A stretch of DNA of 43,492 nt from Candidatus Competibacteraceae bacterium (GCA_014879445.1 JACSSC010000033.1:1-43492), one strand, 5' to 3'. Counted from the stretch's first letter, positions 26,274-36,098 are shown. Translations and numbers: made by a program. Notes: generated by a model not told the origin, from the sequence alone.

Positions 26274-26798
26274 ATGATTGGATTGATCTTGAATAATTTG
26301 TTGACCGGCCTGCTGGCTATAAGCATGAACGGATCACCTAAGTATGATTACATTATGCCGGATGCTGGACTTCGTATTTCATTTCCTGTCATGTATCGCG
26401 ATAGCAGCTGGACTCAACAAGGCAAGCGATTTTACCGAGCTTGGGCCAACGATGGACATAGCGAATATGTTGTTGAATGTGAAGAAGTGGAGCTGCTAAT
26501 TAATTTCAAAGATTGGTCGTGGAAAACTCCTTATGACACACGCCTTAAAGCATTTTACACAAAAGTAGGCGCCGAAAAGACAGAAGAAAGCCGATACGAT
26601 TTAGGAAAAATAAAAGGATTGGATGCTATCCTGAATCTGATTCAACATAAAGAAACAATCTTTTACCGAAACGTCATTACACATGGCTTTAGTTATACAA
26701 TATACATCAAACAACCACGAGGAAAGTTAAATGATGATAAAGTACAGAAATTTAGAAAATCTTTCCGAATGATAAAAATCAGAAAAAAAACCGATTAA
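26274..26798 (+). CDS. Hypothetical protein, probably membrane-anchored or secreted
   Basis: This 174-residue protein is not recognised. The N-terminus (MIGLILNNLLTGLLAISM) is hydrophobic and could be a short signal peptide or anchor. The remainder is a mixed alpha/beta domain with many aromatic and charged residues (DYIMPDAGLRISFPVMYRD, NLIQHKETIFYRNVIT). The tail is very basic (KFRKSFRMIKIRKKTD). The motif ISFPxxxxD followed by a YVVECE-type strand resembles small secreted domains of the kind that carry PsbP-like or DUF-type folds, but no family is claimed. The gene converges with the choice-of-anchor-L gene and their stop codons overlap (26795-26798). Confidence 0.7.
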   Translation: MIGLILNNLLTGLLAISMNGSPKYDYIMPDAGLRISFPVMYRDSSWTQQGKRFYRAWANDGHSEYVVECEEVELLINFKDWSWKTPYDTRLKAFYTKVGAEKTEESRYDLGKIKGLDAILNLIQHKETIFYRNVITHGFSYTIYIKQPRGKLNDDKVQKFRKSFRMIKIRKKTD

Positions 26799-29587
26799 CG
26801 AAAAACCGAAATATTTCCGTTTAAGGTATCTTCTTCACCCTGACAATTTATATAACGAAGAATGACGAAGTACACTCCGGTAACTCCTTCGCTGCTGCCA
26901 TCCCCTTCGCCAAGCCATTCGAGATTTGGATCACTACTTTCAAACAGCAATCGCCCCCAGCGGTTGTAGATAGATAATGTAAATTCAGTAGCAAATTCAA
27001 TGTTGTTTAAATGATATGTATCGTTGATACCATCGCCATTAGGCGAAAAAGTATTTGGCAATATCATTGACGTAAGATTGGGCGTCATTTGCACATTGAT
27101 ACTGTCGTGGCCTGTACCACAAACATTAGTGATGTTTACCCAATACAATCCCTGCTGATGTACCAATATCAACGAATCTGTTGCGCCGGTATTCCAGAGG
27201 AATGAACCCATAGCGCCGGGTTGCCATAAAGCAACTGTATCGCCTTCACATAGCGTCAAATCATCAATCTCAAATACCGGAATTAAAATCTCGCTAACAT
27301 ATATTGAATCAGTAGAAGCACAAAGAATGTTATCAGTAACTGTAACGGTATGCCAACCAATATTACTAACCGTAATCGTTTGCGTAGTGGCCATATTTGA
27401 CCATAGATAAGCAGTAAATCCTGCCCCTGCATCCAAAGTAACATCGGCATCTTCGCAAAAATATGTTGAATCAATTGGAAGATTAAGGTTGGGTAATGGA
27501 TGAACTGATACCGTCATCGTATCGCGAAAACATACGAAACCGGCCGAGTCGGAAGATATCACATATGTGTATGTGAGCACACTCGGACCTGGATTATTTT
27601 GTTGAAACAAGGGGTTTGATACCAAAGGATTATTGAGATAATCACCTGGCGACCAAACAATATTAAATTGAGTTTGTGTATTATTAAAGCCAATAGAAGT
27701 AGCTGCATCAGAACATATATCCACATCCGACAAAGAGAATGTAAGCAATGGATAAATGACGACATACGATGAATCGCGCCCCTGACAGTTGTTAGCGTCC
27801 GAAACAGTAACGGTGTACCATCCACTGGTATTGATATTATTGGATTGGGTTGTAATACCATTCGACCAAGTGTAAGAAGAATATCCGGCATCGGCATTCA
27901 ACAGTGCCGTTTGTGGATAACAAACCTCCACGCTATCTGGTGTAACATTGGGCACGGGATTGGGATTAAGAATAACCATCACACTATCACCGGCACACGA
28001 AACTCCTGCTGAATCAACCACCACATAAAACATATACTGAACTGTGGAAGGCCCCGGATTCAAGCCAATAAACTGGGGATTAGGAACATTGGGGTTATCA
28101 AGATTTGTAGCAGGCGACCATGTCCAGTTCAATGTGGGTGAACCTAAAGGATCTCCAATATTGGCATAAACACCCGAACATAATTGAGCAGGATTGGTAG
28201 TAATATTAGGCGAAGGGAAAATATCAACCAAAATTGAATCAACTGCAATTAATTGCAAACAAAAATCTACAGCATAGGCATAATAGTACCCACCTATAGA
28301 TGGAATGATTGAAGTGGAATCCGATTCGAGCCCGGTAGGCGTTGACCAAGAATATAAATTAAAGGGGGTCCCCCCCGATGATTGCATGTCCAAAAGTAAT
28401 GGTGTACCGGCACAAATAGCTGTATCTAATCCAGCAATAACTGTTATGGAATCAACATCTATAATGTAAAGATTCATGGAAACAATAGGCACATAGTTGC
28501 TACAAATCCCTGCATTGATGGTAATCGACAGATACTCATTAAACTCCTGAATATTATCGCTGATGGTAGTTACCTGAAGAATGAGTGTGTCATTTCCAGC
28601 TGAAAAAATCAGGGTATCGGGCAACATATTATAGTCAACTCCCATTGTGGCATTACCTCCATAATTAAAGATAATGGTATCATTGGTAAGCGAAGGATTG
28701 CGGACGATGCGAATAGTGGCCTGACTACAACCTTCATACATCATGGTATCCTGACCGCCAAAATCAATATTGGATGAAGTTTGAACGAAGTTACTCACAA
28801 AGCTACCCTCTTCCAAAAATACACCCGAATCATAAATGGCATCGCCAACATCAGCCACTGCTAACTTAATGGTATAGTTTTGGCAAGCAAAAACCGGCGC
28901 AACGGCAGTCAGTGCAACAGTATATCCATCAAAAGCAAAGTTGTTATTGGCGCAGATATTATCAACATAATACTGACAGTTTTGGCAAGGTCCTGAAGCA
29001 CAACCACCGGCATATCCGTTATTCACGGTATTAATAGATACAGGTTGAACCGTTGATGGAATTAAGGCAATATTGGTATTAGAATATGCAGGGCCTGAAG
29101 GGTTGGGACCTGTAAGAAAAAATGCAAATACATCATTCCATCCAGAATTTACGTATTCATTATACTCTTCGGATGCGAAAATGTAACGAAACTTGATGGT
29201 ATCACCTGTAGGCACAAAATCGAACTGAAGAACCGTTGCATTATATGTGGTGCCGGCTCCAAGTGAATTAAGCGTGGCATCTCCTGGTGCTCCGTTATCG
29301 TTACTGAGAAATGTTGCTGGTGTATTGTTCAGAGCAGGGTGCAGGGAAATGTTTCCTGTAGAAAGATAAACACCACTATTAAAACCTAATCCTGACGCTG
29401 TTCCTCCCGTAAATAGCGCAAATGAATTCAGTGAAGAGCTAAATGTTTGGATATTTGAAAACTGTACACCCGGGCCAACAAGATTCTGCACACAATTAGC
29501 AGGAGTTGTGATAACGGGTGTGATTTGCCCCCAGGATACATTTATTAAAAAAATGCAAAGGCATAGAATTGTATAAATTTTTTTCAT
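26795..29587 (-). CDS. Choice-of-anchor-L adhesin-like protein with Calx-beta, Ig-like repeats and CHU_C C-terminus
   Basis: This 930-residue surface protein has a signal peptide (1-20). A choice-of-anchor-L domain (about 30-265; GNISLHPALNNT, FRYIFASEEYNEYV, GWNDVFAFFLTGP) comes first, then a Calx-beta-like domain (about 290-375; GVDYNMLPDTLIFSAG). Alternating Ig-like modules of two types follow. Type A, at 457-541 and 613-696, shares NP-x-V-x-NPxF, NPGPS and DSAG. Type B, at 542-612, 697-768 and 769-835, shares a single cysteine, DAG and GWYTVTV-like strands. The C-terminal CHU_C domain (about 845-930; TFSPNGDGINDTY, IYNRWGRLLFES) marks T9SS export and surface display. It is likely an adhesin or gliding-associated surface protein. 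A near-perfect promoter precedes it. Confidence 0.9.
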   Translation of the reverse strand: MKKIYTILCLCIFLINVSWGQITPVITTPANCVQNLVGPGVQFSNIQTFSSSLNSFALFTGGTASGLGFNSGVYLSTGNISLHPALNNTPATFLSNDNGAPGDATLNSLGAGTTYNATVLQFDFVPTGDTIKFRYIFASEEYNEYVNSGWNDVFAFFLTGPNPSGPAYSNTNIALIPSTVQPVSINTVNNGYAGGCASGPCQNCQYYVDNICANNNFAFDGYTVALTAVAPVFACQNYTIKLAVADVGDAIYDSGVFLEEGSFVSNFVQTSSNIDFGGQDTMMYEGCSQATIRIVRNPSLTNDTIIFNYGGNATMGVDYNMLPDTLIFSAGNDTLILQVTTISDNIQEFNEYLSITINAGICSNYVPIVSMNLYIIDVDSITVIAGLDTAICAGTPLLLDMQSSGGTPFNLYSWSTPTGLESDSTSIIPSIGGYYYAYAVDFCLQLIAVDSILVDIFPSPNITTNPAQLCSGVYANIGDPLGSPTLNWTWSPATNLDNPNVPNPQFIGLNPGPSTVQYMFYVVVDSAGVSCAGDSVMVILNPNPVPNVTPDSVEVCYPQTALLNADAGYSSYTWSNGITTQSNNINTSGWYTVTVSDANNCQGRDSSYVVIYPLLTFSLSDVDICSDAATSIGFNNTQTQFNIVWSPGDYLNNPLVSNPLFQQNNPGPSVLTYTYVISSDSAGFVCFRDTMTVSVHPLPNLNLPIDSTYFCEDADVTLDAGAGFTAYLWSNMATTQTITVSNIGWHTVTVTDNILCASTDSIYVSEILIPVFEIDDLTLCEGDTVALWQPGAMGSFLWNTGATDSLILVHQQGLYWVNITNVCGTGHDSINVQMTPNLTSMILPNTFSPNGDGINDTYHLNNIEFATEFTLSIYNRWGRLLFESSDPNLEWLGEGDGSSEGVTGVYFVILRYINCQGEEDTLNGNISVFR

Positions 29588-29606
29588 ATTCTTGAACTTG
29601 GGTTTT

Positions 29607-29637
29607 CAAATTTATAACTATTCTTATGAAAAACAAA
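29607..29637 (-). promoter_or_regulatory. Promoter of the choice-of-anchor-L gene
   Basis: Minus strand TTTG (29634-29637), a 19-base spacer and TAAATTTG (29607-29614), with a leader of about 16 nt. It is one of the best consensus matches in the window. Its upstream half lies inside the first codons of the divergent SUI1 gene, so the two genes share a very compact control region. Confidence 0.75.
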
Positions 29638-29958
29638 AATAATTCGATTGTTTATTCCACCAACCCCGACTTTTTTCATAAGAAAAATGAAGATAATGAT
29701 TTTGATAATCAATCAGGAAGCTTTCATCTCAACGTATATGTTGACAAAAAAAATCGTTCAGGCAAATTAGTTACCATTGTGGATGGTTATTTAGGGCCTG
29801 AGAGTGGTCTCAAAGAGATTGAAAAAATGCTGAAATCAAAATGTGGTGTTGGCGGCTCATGCAAAGACCGACTAATTATGATTCAGGGCGAACATACAGA
29901 TAAAATCATCAGATTACTGACAGATGCCGGTTATCAGGTAAGTCATAAAAAAAAATAG
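29626..29958 (+). CDS. SUI1/eIF1-family translation factor (YciH-like)
   Basis: This 110-residue protein carries a SUI1 domain at about residues 40-107. It includes KLVTIVDGYLGPESGLKEIEKML, the basic-glycine loop KCGVGGSCKDR and the strand LIMIQGEHTDKIIRLL, ending in a lysine-rich tail. The bacterial homologue YciH of E. coli has the same length (108) and is linked to initiation fidelity and stress repression of translation. The N-terminal 35 residues are acidic and polar. It is cytoplasmic. It is divergent from the anchor-L gene and 43 bases upstream of the TPR lipoprotein gene. Confidence 0.9.
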   Translation: MKNKNNSIVYSTNPDFFHKKNEDNDFDNQSGSFHLNVYVDKKNRSGKLVTIVDGYLGPESGLKEIEKMLKSKCGVGGSCKDRLIMIQGEHTDKIIRLLTDAGYQVSHKKK

Positions 29959-30001
29959 TTTAGCACAGAATTTGTTAATTTGTAAAAAAAACAAACAACG
30001 C

Positions 30002-31348
30002 ATGAAGAATTTTATCTGGATCATCATCATACTTCTCATTGCCGGCTGCACAGGTCCTAAATATTATGTAAAACAAGCTCAGAAGTATGAAAAGCAAAAA
30101 AACTACGAACAAGCCGTTGTTAACTATAACGAAGCATTACTTCAAGACCCTAATCATAAAGATGCACGAAAAGGCCTAAAAAAATCAGGGCAGCGATTGA
30201 TGAATGAACTGATTAAATCATTTGACGATGCATACAATTCTGGAAATTATCTCAAAGCCATTGAAAAATATCAGGAAATTGACCGACTTAAAAAAAATGT
30301 AGAACGCAGAAAAATAGATTTAGAAATTCCTGACGACCTTAACACTGCTTACAAAACATGTATCGAAAACCAGTGCCGAGAATATTATCACAGCGCTTTA
30401 CGCACCATTGATAATAGGGATTATGAACTCACCTCCGATTTTATTCGCAAAATCGAAAAAATCGACCCAACATACGAACATCTTGGCCAATTGCGAACCG
30501 CCGTAAAAGCAGACCCATATTACACTTCGGCTATAGATGCATATAATCGCGGAGAATTTGCCAGATCTTATCAATCTTTTCAACAGGTCGAAAAAATTGA
30601 TCCGGGATATCGCGAAACAGCCAAATACATGGAAGAATTAGGAAAAAAATATGCCATTTCAGTTGCCCTTTTCCCTTTAGAGAATCAAACACAAAATTTA
30701 CAACTCTCCGACCAATTATATCAATCTCTTGAATCAGAACTCTTCAAACAACGAAGCCGCATTATGCAGGTGAGCGACAAGGAAACAATCGCAGAAGCCC
30801 TACGGAAGGCCAACATTCCTGTTTATCTCCCTTTATCTGAAAAAGACGCTTTGAATGTGTCTAAATCTTTAGGTACCAATCGTTATATTCTTTGCACACT
30901 CAACCAAACCACCAACGAAAAAATGCCTAGACAGGAAGAAATAAAAACGGCATATCTTAAGGAACGGGTATTATATTTCGACCAATGGAGCGGAACGCAA
31001 ATGAGCAACTATCAATACCGAGAAATCAAATACAAAGAAGTGTCGGAAGAGATTAAATTTTCCATTACCATGCGTTACCGGATTTTTGACTCAACAACCG
31101 GCACACTTACTTACTCTAATCAAATCAATAAAGCAGTTATTAACCAAATCAAATTTGCCGAATATACAGGTGTAACCGAAGACCTGTATCCAACAACCGG
31201 CTATATTTCTCAAACCGACCTTCGCAAATGGAGAAGTCGATTTGATGCTGCCAATGACCGAAAATCTGATCAGGAATTATTAAACATTCTAATCCGTGAG
31301 CTCACCAAGCAGTGGATAGATGAAGTAAATGGTGCTATTTTCAAATAA
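30002..31348 (+). CDS. TPR-containing lipoprotein
   Basis: This 448-residue predicted lipoprotein (from MKNFIWIIII) has a lipobox LLIAGC. At least two TPR-like repeats lie at about 20-95 (YEKQKNYEQAVVNYNEALLQDPNHKDARKG and AYNSGNYLKAIEKYQEID), with further helical repeats to about 215. From about 215 a CsgG/LpoB-like alpha/beta domain begins (ISVALFPLENQTQNLQLSDQLYQSLESELF). It is followed by tyrosine-rich strands and a C-terminal helix. The longer frame starting at a TTG at 29972 is rejected because it would extend in front of a proper lipobox. It is likely an outer-membrane or periplasm-facing scaffold. The partner is unknown and its link to the SUI1 gene is only positional. Confidence 0.82.
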   Translation: MKNFIWIIIILLIAGCTGPKYYVKQAQKYEKQKNYEQAVVNYNEALLQDPNHKDARKGLKKSGQRLMNELIKSFDDAYNSGNYLKAIEKYQEIDRLKKNVERRKIDLEIPDDLNTAYKTCIENQCREYYHSALRTIDNRDYELTSDFIRKIEKIDPTYEHLGQLRTAVKADPYYTSAIDAYNRGEFARSYQSFQQVEKIDPGYRETAKYMEELGKKYAISVALFPLENQTQNLQLSDQLYQSLESELFKQRSRIMQVSDKETIAEALRKANIPVYLPLSEKDALNVSKSLGTNRYILCTLNQTTNEKMPRQEEIKTAYLKERVLYFDQWSGTQMSNYQYREIKYKEVSEEIKFSITMRYRIFDSTTGTLTYSNQINKAVINQIKFAEYTGVTEDLYPTTGYISQTDLRKWRSRFDAANDRKSDQELLNILIRELTKQWIDEVNGAIFK

Positions 31349-31428
31349 TCTGTTGAAAACTTGTGAGCATTAAAACTAACTTATCATTTACTTAATGTTA
31401 GGTTAATATCAACCCTGAATTGTCAACG

Positions 31429-31436
31429 TAACTTTG
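31429..31436 (+). promoter_or_regulatory. Candidate -7 element for the 31455 receptor
   Basis: TAACTTTG ends 18 bases before the ATG at 31455; leader about 15 nt. It overlaps the TTG at 31434, which makes translation from that TTG unlikely. No TTTG at the usual distance. Confidence 0.45.
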
Positions 31437-31454
31437 TGCCATATTTTTATTATT

Positions 31455-34301
31455 ATGAAAAAGGCGTTGGCCATTCTCATCATTTCTATCTCTTCTTTGA
31501 TGTATGTTTCTGCCCAAAATGGCTTTATTGCCGGCAAAGTAATTGATCATACTACAGGCGAAGAGTTGATTGGCGTAGCGGTAGTTATCAAATCAACCAC
31601 CAAAGGAACGGCCACCGACATTGATGGAAGCTACAAGCTCGAATTAGCTCCCGGCACCTACGACCTTCAGGTAACCTATATCTCATATCAAACCAAAGTA
31701 ATATCAGGTGTGGTTGTTAAGCCCAAAGAAATCACAACTTTAAATATAACACTACAAACTGCCGAAAAAGAACTTGGCGAAATTGTGATTGAGGCCAAAG
31801 CCGATCGAGAAACATCCACTGCTCTGGTATTAGAGCAGAAAAACAGCGTTGTATTGTTTGATGGTGTTAGCGCAGAACAAATTCGAAAAACGCCTGACAG
31901 AAACACTGCGGATGTATTGAGAAGAGTAAGTGGCGCCACCATTCAGGATAACTCATTTGTAATCGTTCGCGGTTTGCCCGACCGATACAATGCCGCTTTC
32001 ATTAACGGTGCTCCTTTACCAAGCTCAGAGCCCGACCGCAAGGCATTTGCTTTCGACATCTTTCCTGCTGCATTATTAAACGACCTAAAAGTCATCAAAA
32101 CAGCTATGCCTTCATTACCCGGTGAATTTGCCGGTGGTTTAATTATGATTAAAACCAAAGACATTCCCGAAAAAAATTATTATCAGATTAGCGCCGGAAT
32201 TTCGATTGATGCCATATCCACTTTCAGACCAATCTATCGCGGACAAGGAGGTAGTGCCGACTTTTTGGGTATTGACGATGGCACACGAGCCCTGCCCGAG
32301 GGAATTCCTGGTAACTCCGAATTTCAAGCCATCCAAAACTCGGGCGACAAACCCAAGTTGGTTGAATTTGCCAAAATGTTTAACAACAACTACGTCCTTC
32401 GAGAACAAACGGCCATCCCCGGTTTGAATTTTCAATTTAATATGGGACATGTTAAAAACCTAATCCCTAAAGCCAATAGAGAAAATGCGACACACAAATC
32501 CGAATTGGGCAGCGTGTTTGGAATTACATATTACAATTTAGCCACACATCGCCAATTTGTTCGGAACGATTATAATGACATTGAGCACGTTTTTCGTTTC
32601 AACGACGACCAATACAATGTAAACACTTCGTGGGGCGGTATATGGAATCTCACTTATATGCACTCCAAACTCAACGGTGCCAACAATCGAATATCATTGA
32701 AAAACATGTTTAATGTTAACACCAATGACCAATTGACCATTCGAAACGGTAAACTGTTGGCTTTGCAATATGATAACAAATCATACAACTTCTTCTATAC
32801 ACAAAATATGATGTTTGCTACCCAATTGAATGGTGAACATAACCTGCCTAAATCAAAAATCAAATTTGAATGGATTGCTGCTTATAGTCATCTCAATCGC
32901 TCCATTCCCGACTACCGTGTTTTGGAATATCGTCGCATCGACTCTACTTATCAGTATAGCGTACCTTTCAGCAACACCGTTCAACAACAAATTGCTTCCA
33001 GATTCTTTTCCAATCAACGCGACCATAATTGGATGGGCGCATTCGACTTCACATTGCCTTTCAAGCTTGGCGCCACTCGACATGAATTAAAAGCAGGCAC
33101 ATATATACAATATCGCAGCCGAGATTTTGAAGGTCGTGTTTTTGGATTAACTAAATACTCAACTACAGCGGCTAATGTTCCTGCTATTGCACAATATGAT
33201 GTGGACAGTATTTTTGATTCACGCAATTTTGATGCAAGCGGTTTATTAATCAGAGAAGTTACCAAAAAATCAGACAGCTATCTTTTTGATGCCTTTTTGG
33301 CTGCAGGTTATATTCAATTCAACAACATGTTCTTTGATAATAAACTAAAAGTAATTTGGGGTGCACGATTGGAAAGCTACAGGCAAATGCTAAATACCTA
33401 TAGTGCCGCCAATGACAATGATGTTATCAATATTGATACAAACGTGATTGACGTGCTGCCTTCAATAAATGTTATTTATAACTTTCATCCCAAAATGAAT
33501 TTAAGGATAAGTGGTTCTCAAACCGTTTGTCGTCCGGAAGCACGCGAATTAGCACCTTTTGTTTTTTACGACTTCAGCATGTTTGTTAATACCAATGGTA
33601 ATGCAAAACTTCAGCGCACAAAAATTACAAATGCTGATATTAAATATGAATTCTACCCGGTTGGTGGTCAATCTATGTCGGTAGGTGGGTTCTTCAAATG
33701 GTTTGAAAATCCTATCGAAAAAACATTATTCCCCGGACTCAGCGATGGCCGTATATTCACTTACATCAATGTACCATCTGCCTACGCTTGGGGTATTGAA
33801 GTAGATTATCGCTTTACTATTGCATCTTTTATAAAAAATAATAAATCACGATTCCTCGAAAATCTGAATTTTGCAGGCAACGTATCATACATTGCTTCTG
33901 AAGTAAATCTTGACTCTGTATCATACGCAAACGGACGACGCCCCATGCAAGGCCAATCGCCGGTGATTGTGAATGGTATGATTAGTTATGATGATAATAA
34001 GTATAATTTTGGCGTATCACTGGCTGTAAATTATTATGGTCGCAGAATTTTTGCCGTGGGTGATGTTACCTATCCAGAGCTTTGGGAAAATCCCCGTGTA
34101 CTTCTCGACTTGCAAGTGAGCAAATCTTTTCTGAATAAAAAATTAGAGCTCAAACTGAATATTCGCGATTTAATAGCACAGGATTTTATTTTCTATCAAG
34201 ATGCCAACAATGATGGAAAACTATCCGATTCGGGCGATAATGAACTTATCCGTCAAAAAATGTCGCAACGTATCTCCTTCTCAGTAGGATATAAATTCTA
34301 A
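31455..34301 (+). CDS. TonB-dependent receptor (SusC-unlike, carboxypeptidase-regulatory-like N-terminus)
   Basis: This is a 948-residue outer-membrane receptor. The signal peptide covers about 1-22 (ALAILIISISSLMYVSAQ). A carboxypeptidase-regulatory-like domain follows at about 24-112 (IAGKVIDHTTGEELIGVAVV; DIDGSYKLELAPGTYDLQV), then a plug at about 120-240 (VLRRVSGATIQDNSFVIVRGL; NDLKVIKTAMPSLPGEFAGG). The barrel extends to the terminal SFSVGYKF. No SusD-like lipoprotein follows. Instead the next gene is a secreted beta-helix protein, with 133 bp between. The upstream ATG-less extension from 31434 uses a TTG and is not used here. Substrate unknown. Confidence 0.93.
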   Translation: MKKALAILIISISSLMYVSAQNGFIAGKVIDHTTGEELIGVAVVIKSTTKGTATDIDGSYKLELAPGTYDLQVTYISYQTKVISGVVVKPKEITTLNITLQTAEKELGEIVIEAKADRETSTALVLEQKNSVVLFDGVSAEQIRKTPDRNTADVLRRVSGATIQDNSFVIVRGLPDRYNAAFINGAPLPSSEPDRKAFAFDIFPAALLNDLKVIKTAMPSLPGEFAGGLIMIKTKDIPEKNYYQISAGISIDAISTFRPIYRGQGGSADFLGIDDGTRALPEGIPGNSEFQAIQNSGDKPKLVEFAKMFNNNYVLREQTAIPGLNFQFNMGHVKNLIPKANRENATHKSELGSVFGITYYNLATHRQFVRNDYNDIEHVFRFNDDQYNVNTSWGGIWNLTYMHSKLNGANNRISLKNMFNVNTNDQLTIRNGKLLALQYDNKSYNFFYTQNMMFATQLNGEHNLPKSKIKFEWIAAYSHLNRSIPDYRVLEYRRIDSTYQYSVPFSNTVQQQIASRFFSNQRDHNWMGAFDFTLPFKLGATRHELKAGTYIQYRSRDFEGRVFGLTKYSTTAANVPAIAQYDVDSIFDSRNFDASGLLIREVTKKSDSYLFDAFLAAGYIQFNNMFFDNKLKVIWGARLESYRQMLNTYSAANDNDVINIDTNVIDVLPSINVIYNFHPKMNLRISGSQTVCRPEARELAPFVFYDFSMFVNTNGNAKLQRTKITNADIKYEFYPVGGQSMSVGGFFKWFENPIEKTLFPGLSDGRIFTYINVPSAYAWGIEVDYRFTIASFIKNNKSRFLENLNFAGNVSYIASEVNLDSVSYANGRRPMQGQSPVIVNGMISYDDNKYNFGVSLAVNYYGRRIFAVGDVTYPELWENPRVLLDLQVSKSFLNKKLELKLNIRDLIAQDFIFYQDANNDGKLSDSGDNELIRQKMSQRISFSVGYKF

Positions 34302-34434
34302 CTTGCAGTTATTCTAGCTCATTCAACTTCTCTTAACACTGTTAAGCCAATTCCTAACATCCATTTAATATCGTTTTCATGCTTGAATAACATCTCTAAT
34401 ATATCATTGCACCAACAAATAATTATATAAAATC

Positions 34435-36075
34435 ATGAAAAAAGTTTTATCAATCGCATTCGTTGCCCTGATGGGACTCGTCGCTTCGGCACAATCAACT
34501 TTTTGGGAATACACCAATTATATTGGCGCTTTTGCTCCTACTCCAACTGCACGCTGGACAGACGGATGGTGTAATTTTGACCCACAAAATGCGACATATC
34601 CTACTTCAACAATTAATGTAACTGCTAACATTACTACTAATACTACTTGGACCAGCAGCAATGTTTATCACTTAAACGATGCTGTAATTTATGTAAAGCC
34701 GGGTGCTACACTTACCATTCAGCCCGGAACTATTATACGTGGTAGCGGTAAAGGAACGCTGGTGATTGAAAGAGGAGGCAAAATCAATGCACAAGGTACT
34801 GCAAGCCAACCCATCGTATTCACATCTAACTTCACGCCTGGCAATCGTGATTATGGCGACTGGGGTGGTGTTGTCATTTGCGGTGCTGCGCGTCATAACT
34901 TAGCTGCCGGCCCCGATGCCGTTGTAGAAGGTGGTATTGGTGATGCAGCTACTCAAACAGGTGTTCATGGCGGAACCAATGATGATGACTCTTCTGGCGT
35001 ATTTTCTTATGTTCGCATCGAATTCTGTGGCATATCACTTACGCCCAATCCTAACTCTGAAATCAATGGACTTTCTATGTACTCTGTTGGTCGCAAAACC
35101 AAAATGGACCACATTCAAGTTTCTTATAGCGGTGATGATTCTTTTGAATGGTTTGGCGGTACTGTTGATCTAAAGTATATCGTAGCTTTCCATGGATGGG
35201 ATGATGATTTTGATACTGATAACGGATATCGCGGTCGTGTGCAATTTGCATGCTCTATTCGCGATAGCCGCAATGCCGACCAATCAGGTTCTAACGGATT
35301 TGAGTGTGACAATGATGCCAACGGCTCTGATCGTACACCTAAAACAAATCCAACTTTCTCTAATGTAACCATCATCGGACCTGATTATACAGGTAATCCC
35401 GATATTACTCATGCCGACTACCGTCGCGCCCTACACATTCGTCGTAATGCTGCTACATCTGTTTACAACTCCATTTTCACAGGTTATCCCTCTGCAGGAT
35501 TTCTTTTAGATGGTCGCAAAACTACTGCTAATTATTGTGGCGATACACTCGAATTCAAAGCCAACATCATTGCCGGATGCGCTAACGATTGGCACTTGTC
35601 TAATGCTGATACACTATGCATTACTGGCACATCTGATTTCGTTACACGTGGTATGCTCACTAACGACACACTTTCTGTTTCAAATGATATTAATCTTATA
35701 GACCCTTTTGGCAATAGCAACTCAAACCCTGATTTGCGTCCCGCTTCTGGATCTCCTGCTCTTACCGTGGGATCTTACTTTGGATTCACTACCGATTTCT
35801 TAAGCACTAAAGATTTAACTTCTATTCAGCAGGCAAGCATCTATCCAAATCCTGCTTCTAATCTCACAATGGTTTCATTCAACTTATCAGCATCTGCCGA
35901 TGTACAGATTTACATTTTGGACTTGAATGGAAAAATGTTGCAACAAAACATTATCCAAGCCAATGCAGGAAGCAATATGATTCCTCTTCAAATTAACACA
36001 CTGGCAAACGGTGTGTATGTTGTACAAATCATAAACGGAAAAAATCAAATGGTGCAAAAACTCATCGTTCAATAA
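34435..36075 (+). CDS. Secreted right-handed beta-helix protein with type A T9SS sorting domain
   Basis: This 546-residue protein has a signal peptide (1-20, ending ASAQ). Residues about 95-400 form a right-handed beta-helix (TLTIQPGTIIRGSGKGTLVIE; YGDWGGVVICGAA; DDSFEWFGGTVDLKYIVAF; DQSGSNGFECDNDANGS). Repeated GD/DN turns suggest calcium or surface-exposed loops. The last 80 residues are a T9SS type A sorting domain (SIYPNPASNLTMVSF, NGVYVVQIINGKN). Homologues widespread in Bacteroidota follow a TonB-dependent receptor, as here, and are often misnamed multidrug transporter. It is probably an extracellular or surface-bound partner of the upstream receptor. It ends in a strong terminator 24 bases after the stop. 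Confidence 0.88.
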   Translation: MKKVLSIAFVALMGLVASAQSTFWEYTNYIGAFAPTPTARWTDGWCNFDPQNATYPTSTINVTANITTNTTWTSSNVYHLNDAVIYVKPGATLTIQPGTIIRGSGKGTLVIERGGKINAQGTASQPIVFTSNFTPGNRDYGDWGGVVICGAARHNLAAGPDAVVEGGIGDAATQTGVHGGTNDDDSSGVFSYVRIEFCGISLTPNPNSEINGLSMYSVGRKTKMDHIQVSYSGDDSFEWFGGTVDLKYIVAFHGWDDDFDTDNGYRGRVQFACSIRDSRNADQSGSNGFECDNDANGSDRTPKTNPTFSNVTIIGPDYTGNPDITHADYRRALHIRRNAATSVYNSIFTGYPSAGFLLDGRKTTANYCGDTLEFKANIIAGCANDWHLSNADTLCITGTSDFVTRGMLTNDTLSVSNDINLIDPFGNSNSNPDLRPASGSPALTVGSYFGFTTDFLSTKDLTSIQQASIYPNPASNLTMVSFNLSASADVQIYILDLNGKMLQQNIIQANAGSNMIPLQINTLANGVYVVQIINGKNQMVQKLIVQ

Positions 36076-36098
36076 TTCAGATAACATATCTTAATTGC

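Noticed and set aside
29972-30001. Upstream TTG start for the TPR lipoprotein
   Set aside because: It adds ten polar residues in front of a proper lipoprotein signal; the ATG at 30002 is better.
31434-31454. Upstream TTG start for the TonB-dependent receptor
   Set aside because: The TTG overlaps the promoter element TAACTTTG, and the ATG at 31455 begins a standard signal peptide.
34333-34347. Short inverted repeat CTTAACA-CTG-TTAAG after the 31455 receptor
   Set aside because: A 5-bp AT-rich stem without T-tract; more likely chance, and the receptor and beta-helix genes may be cotranscribed.
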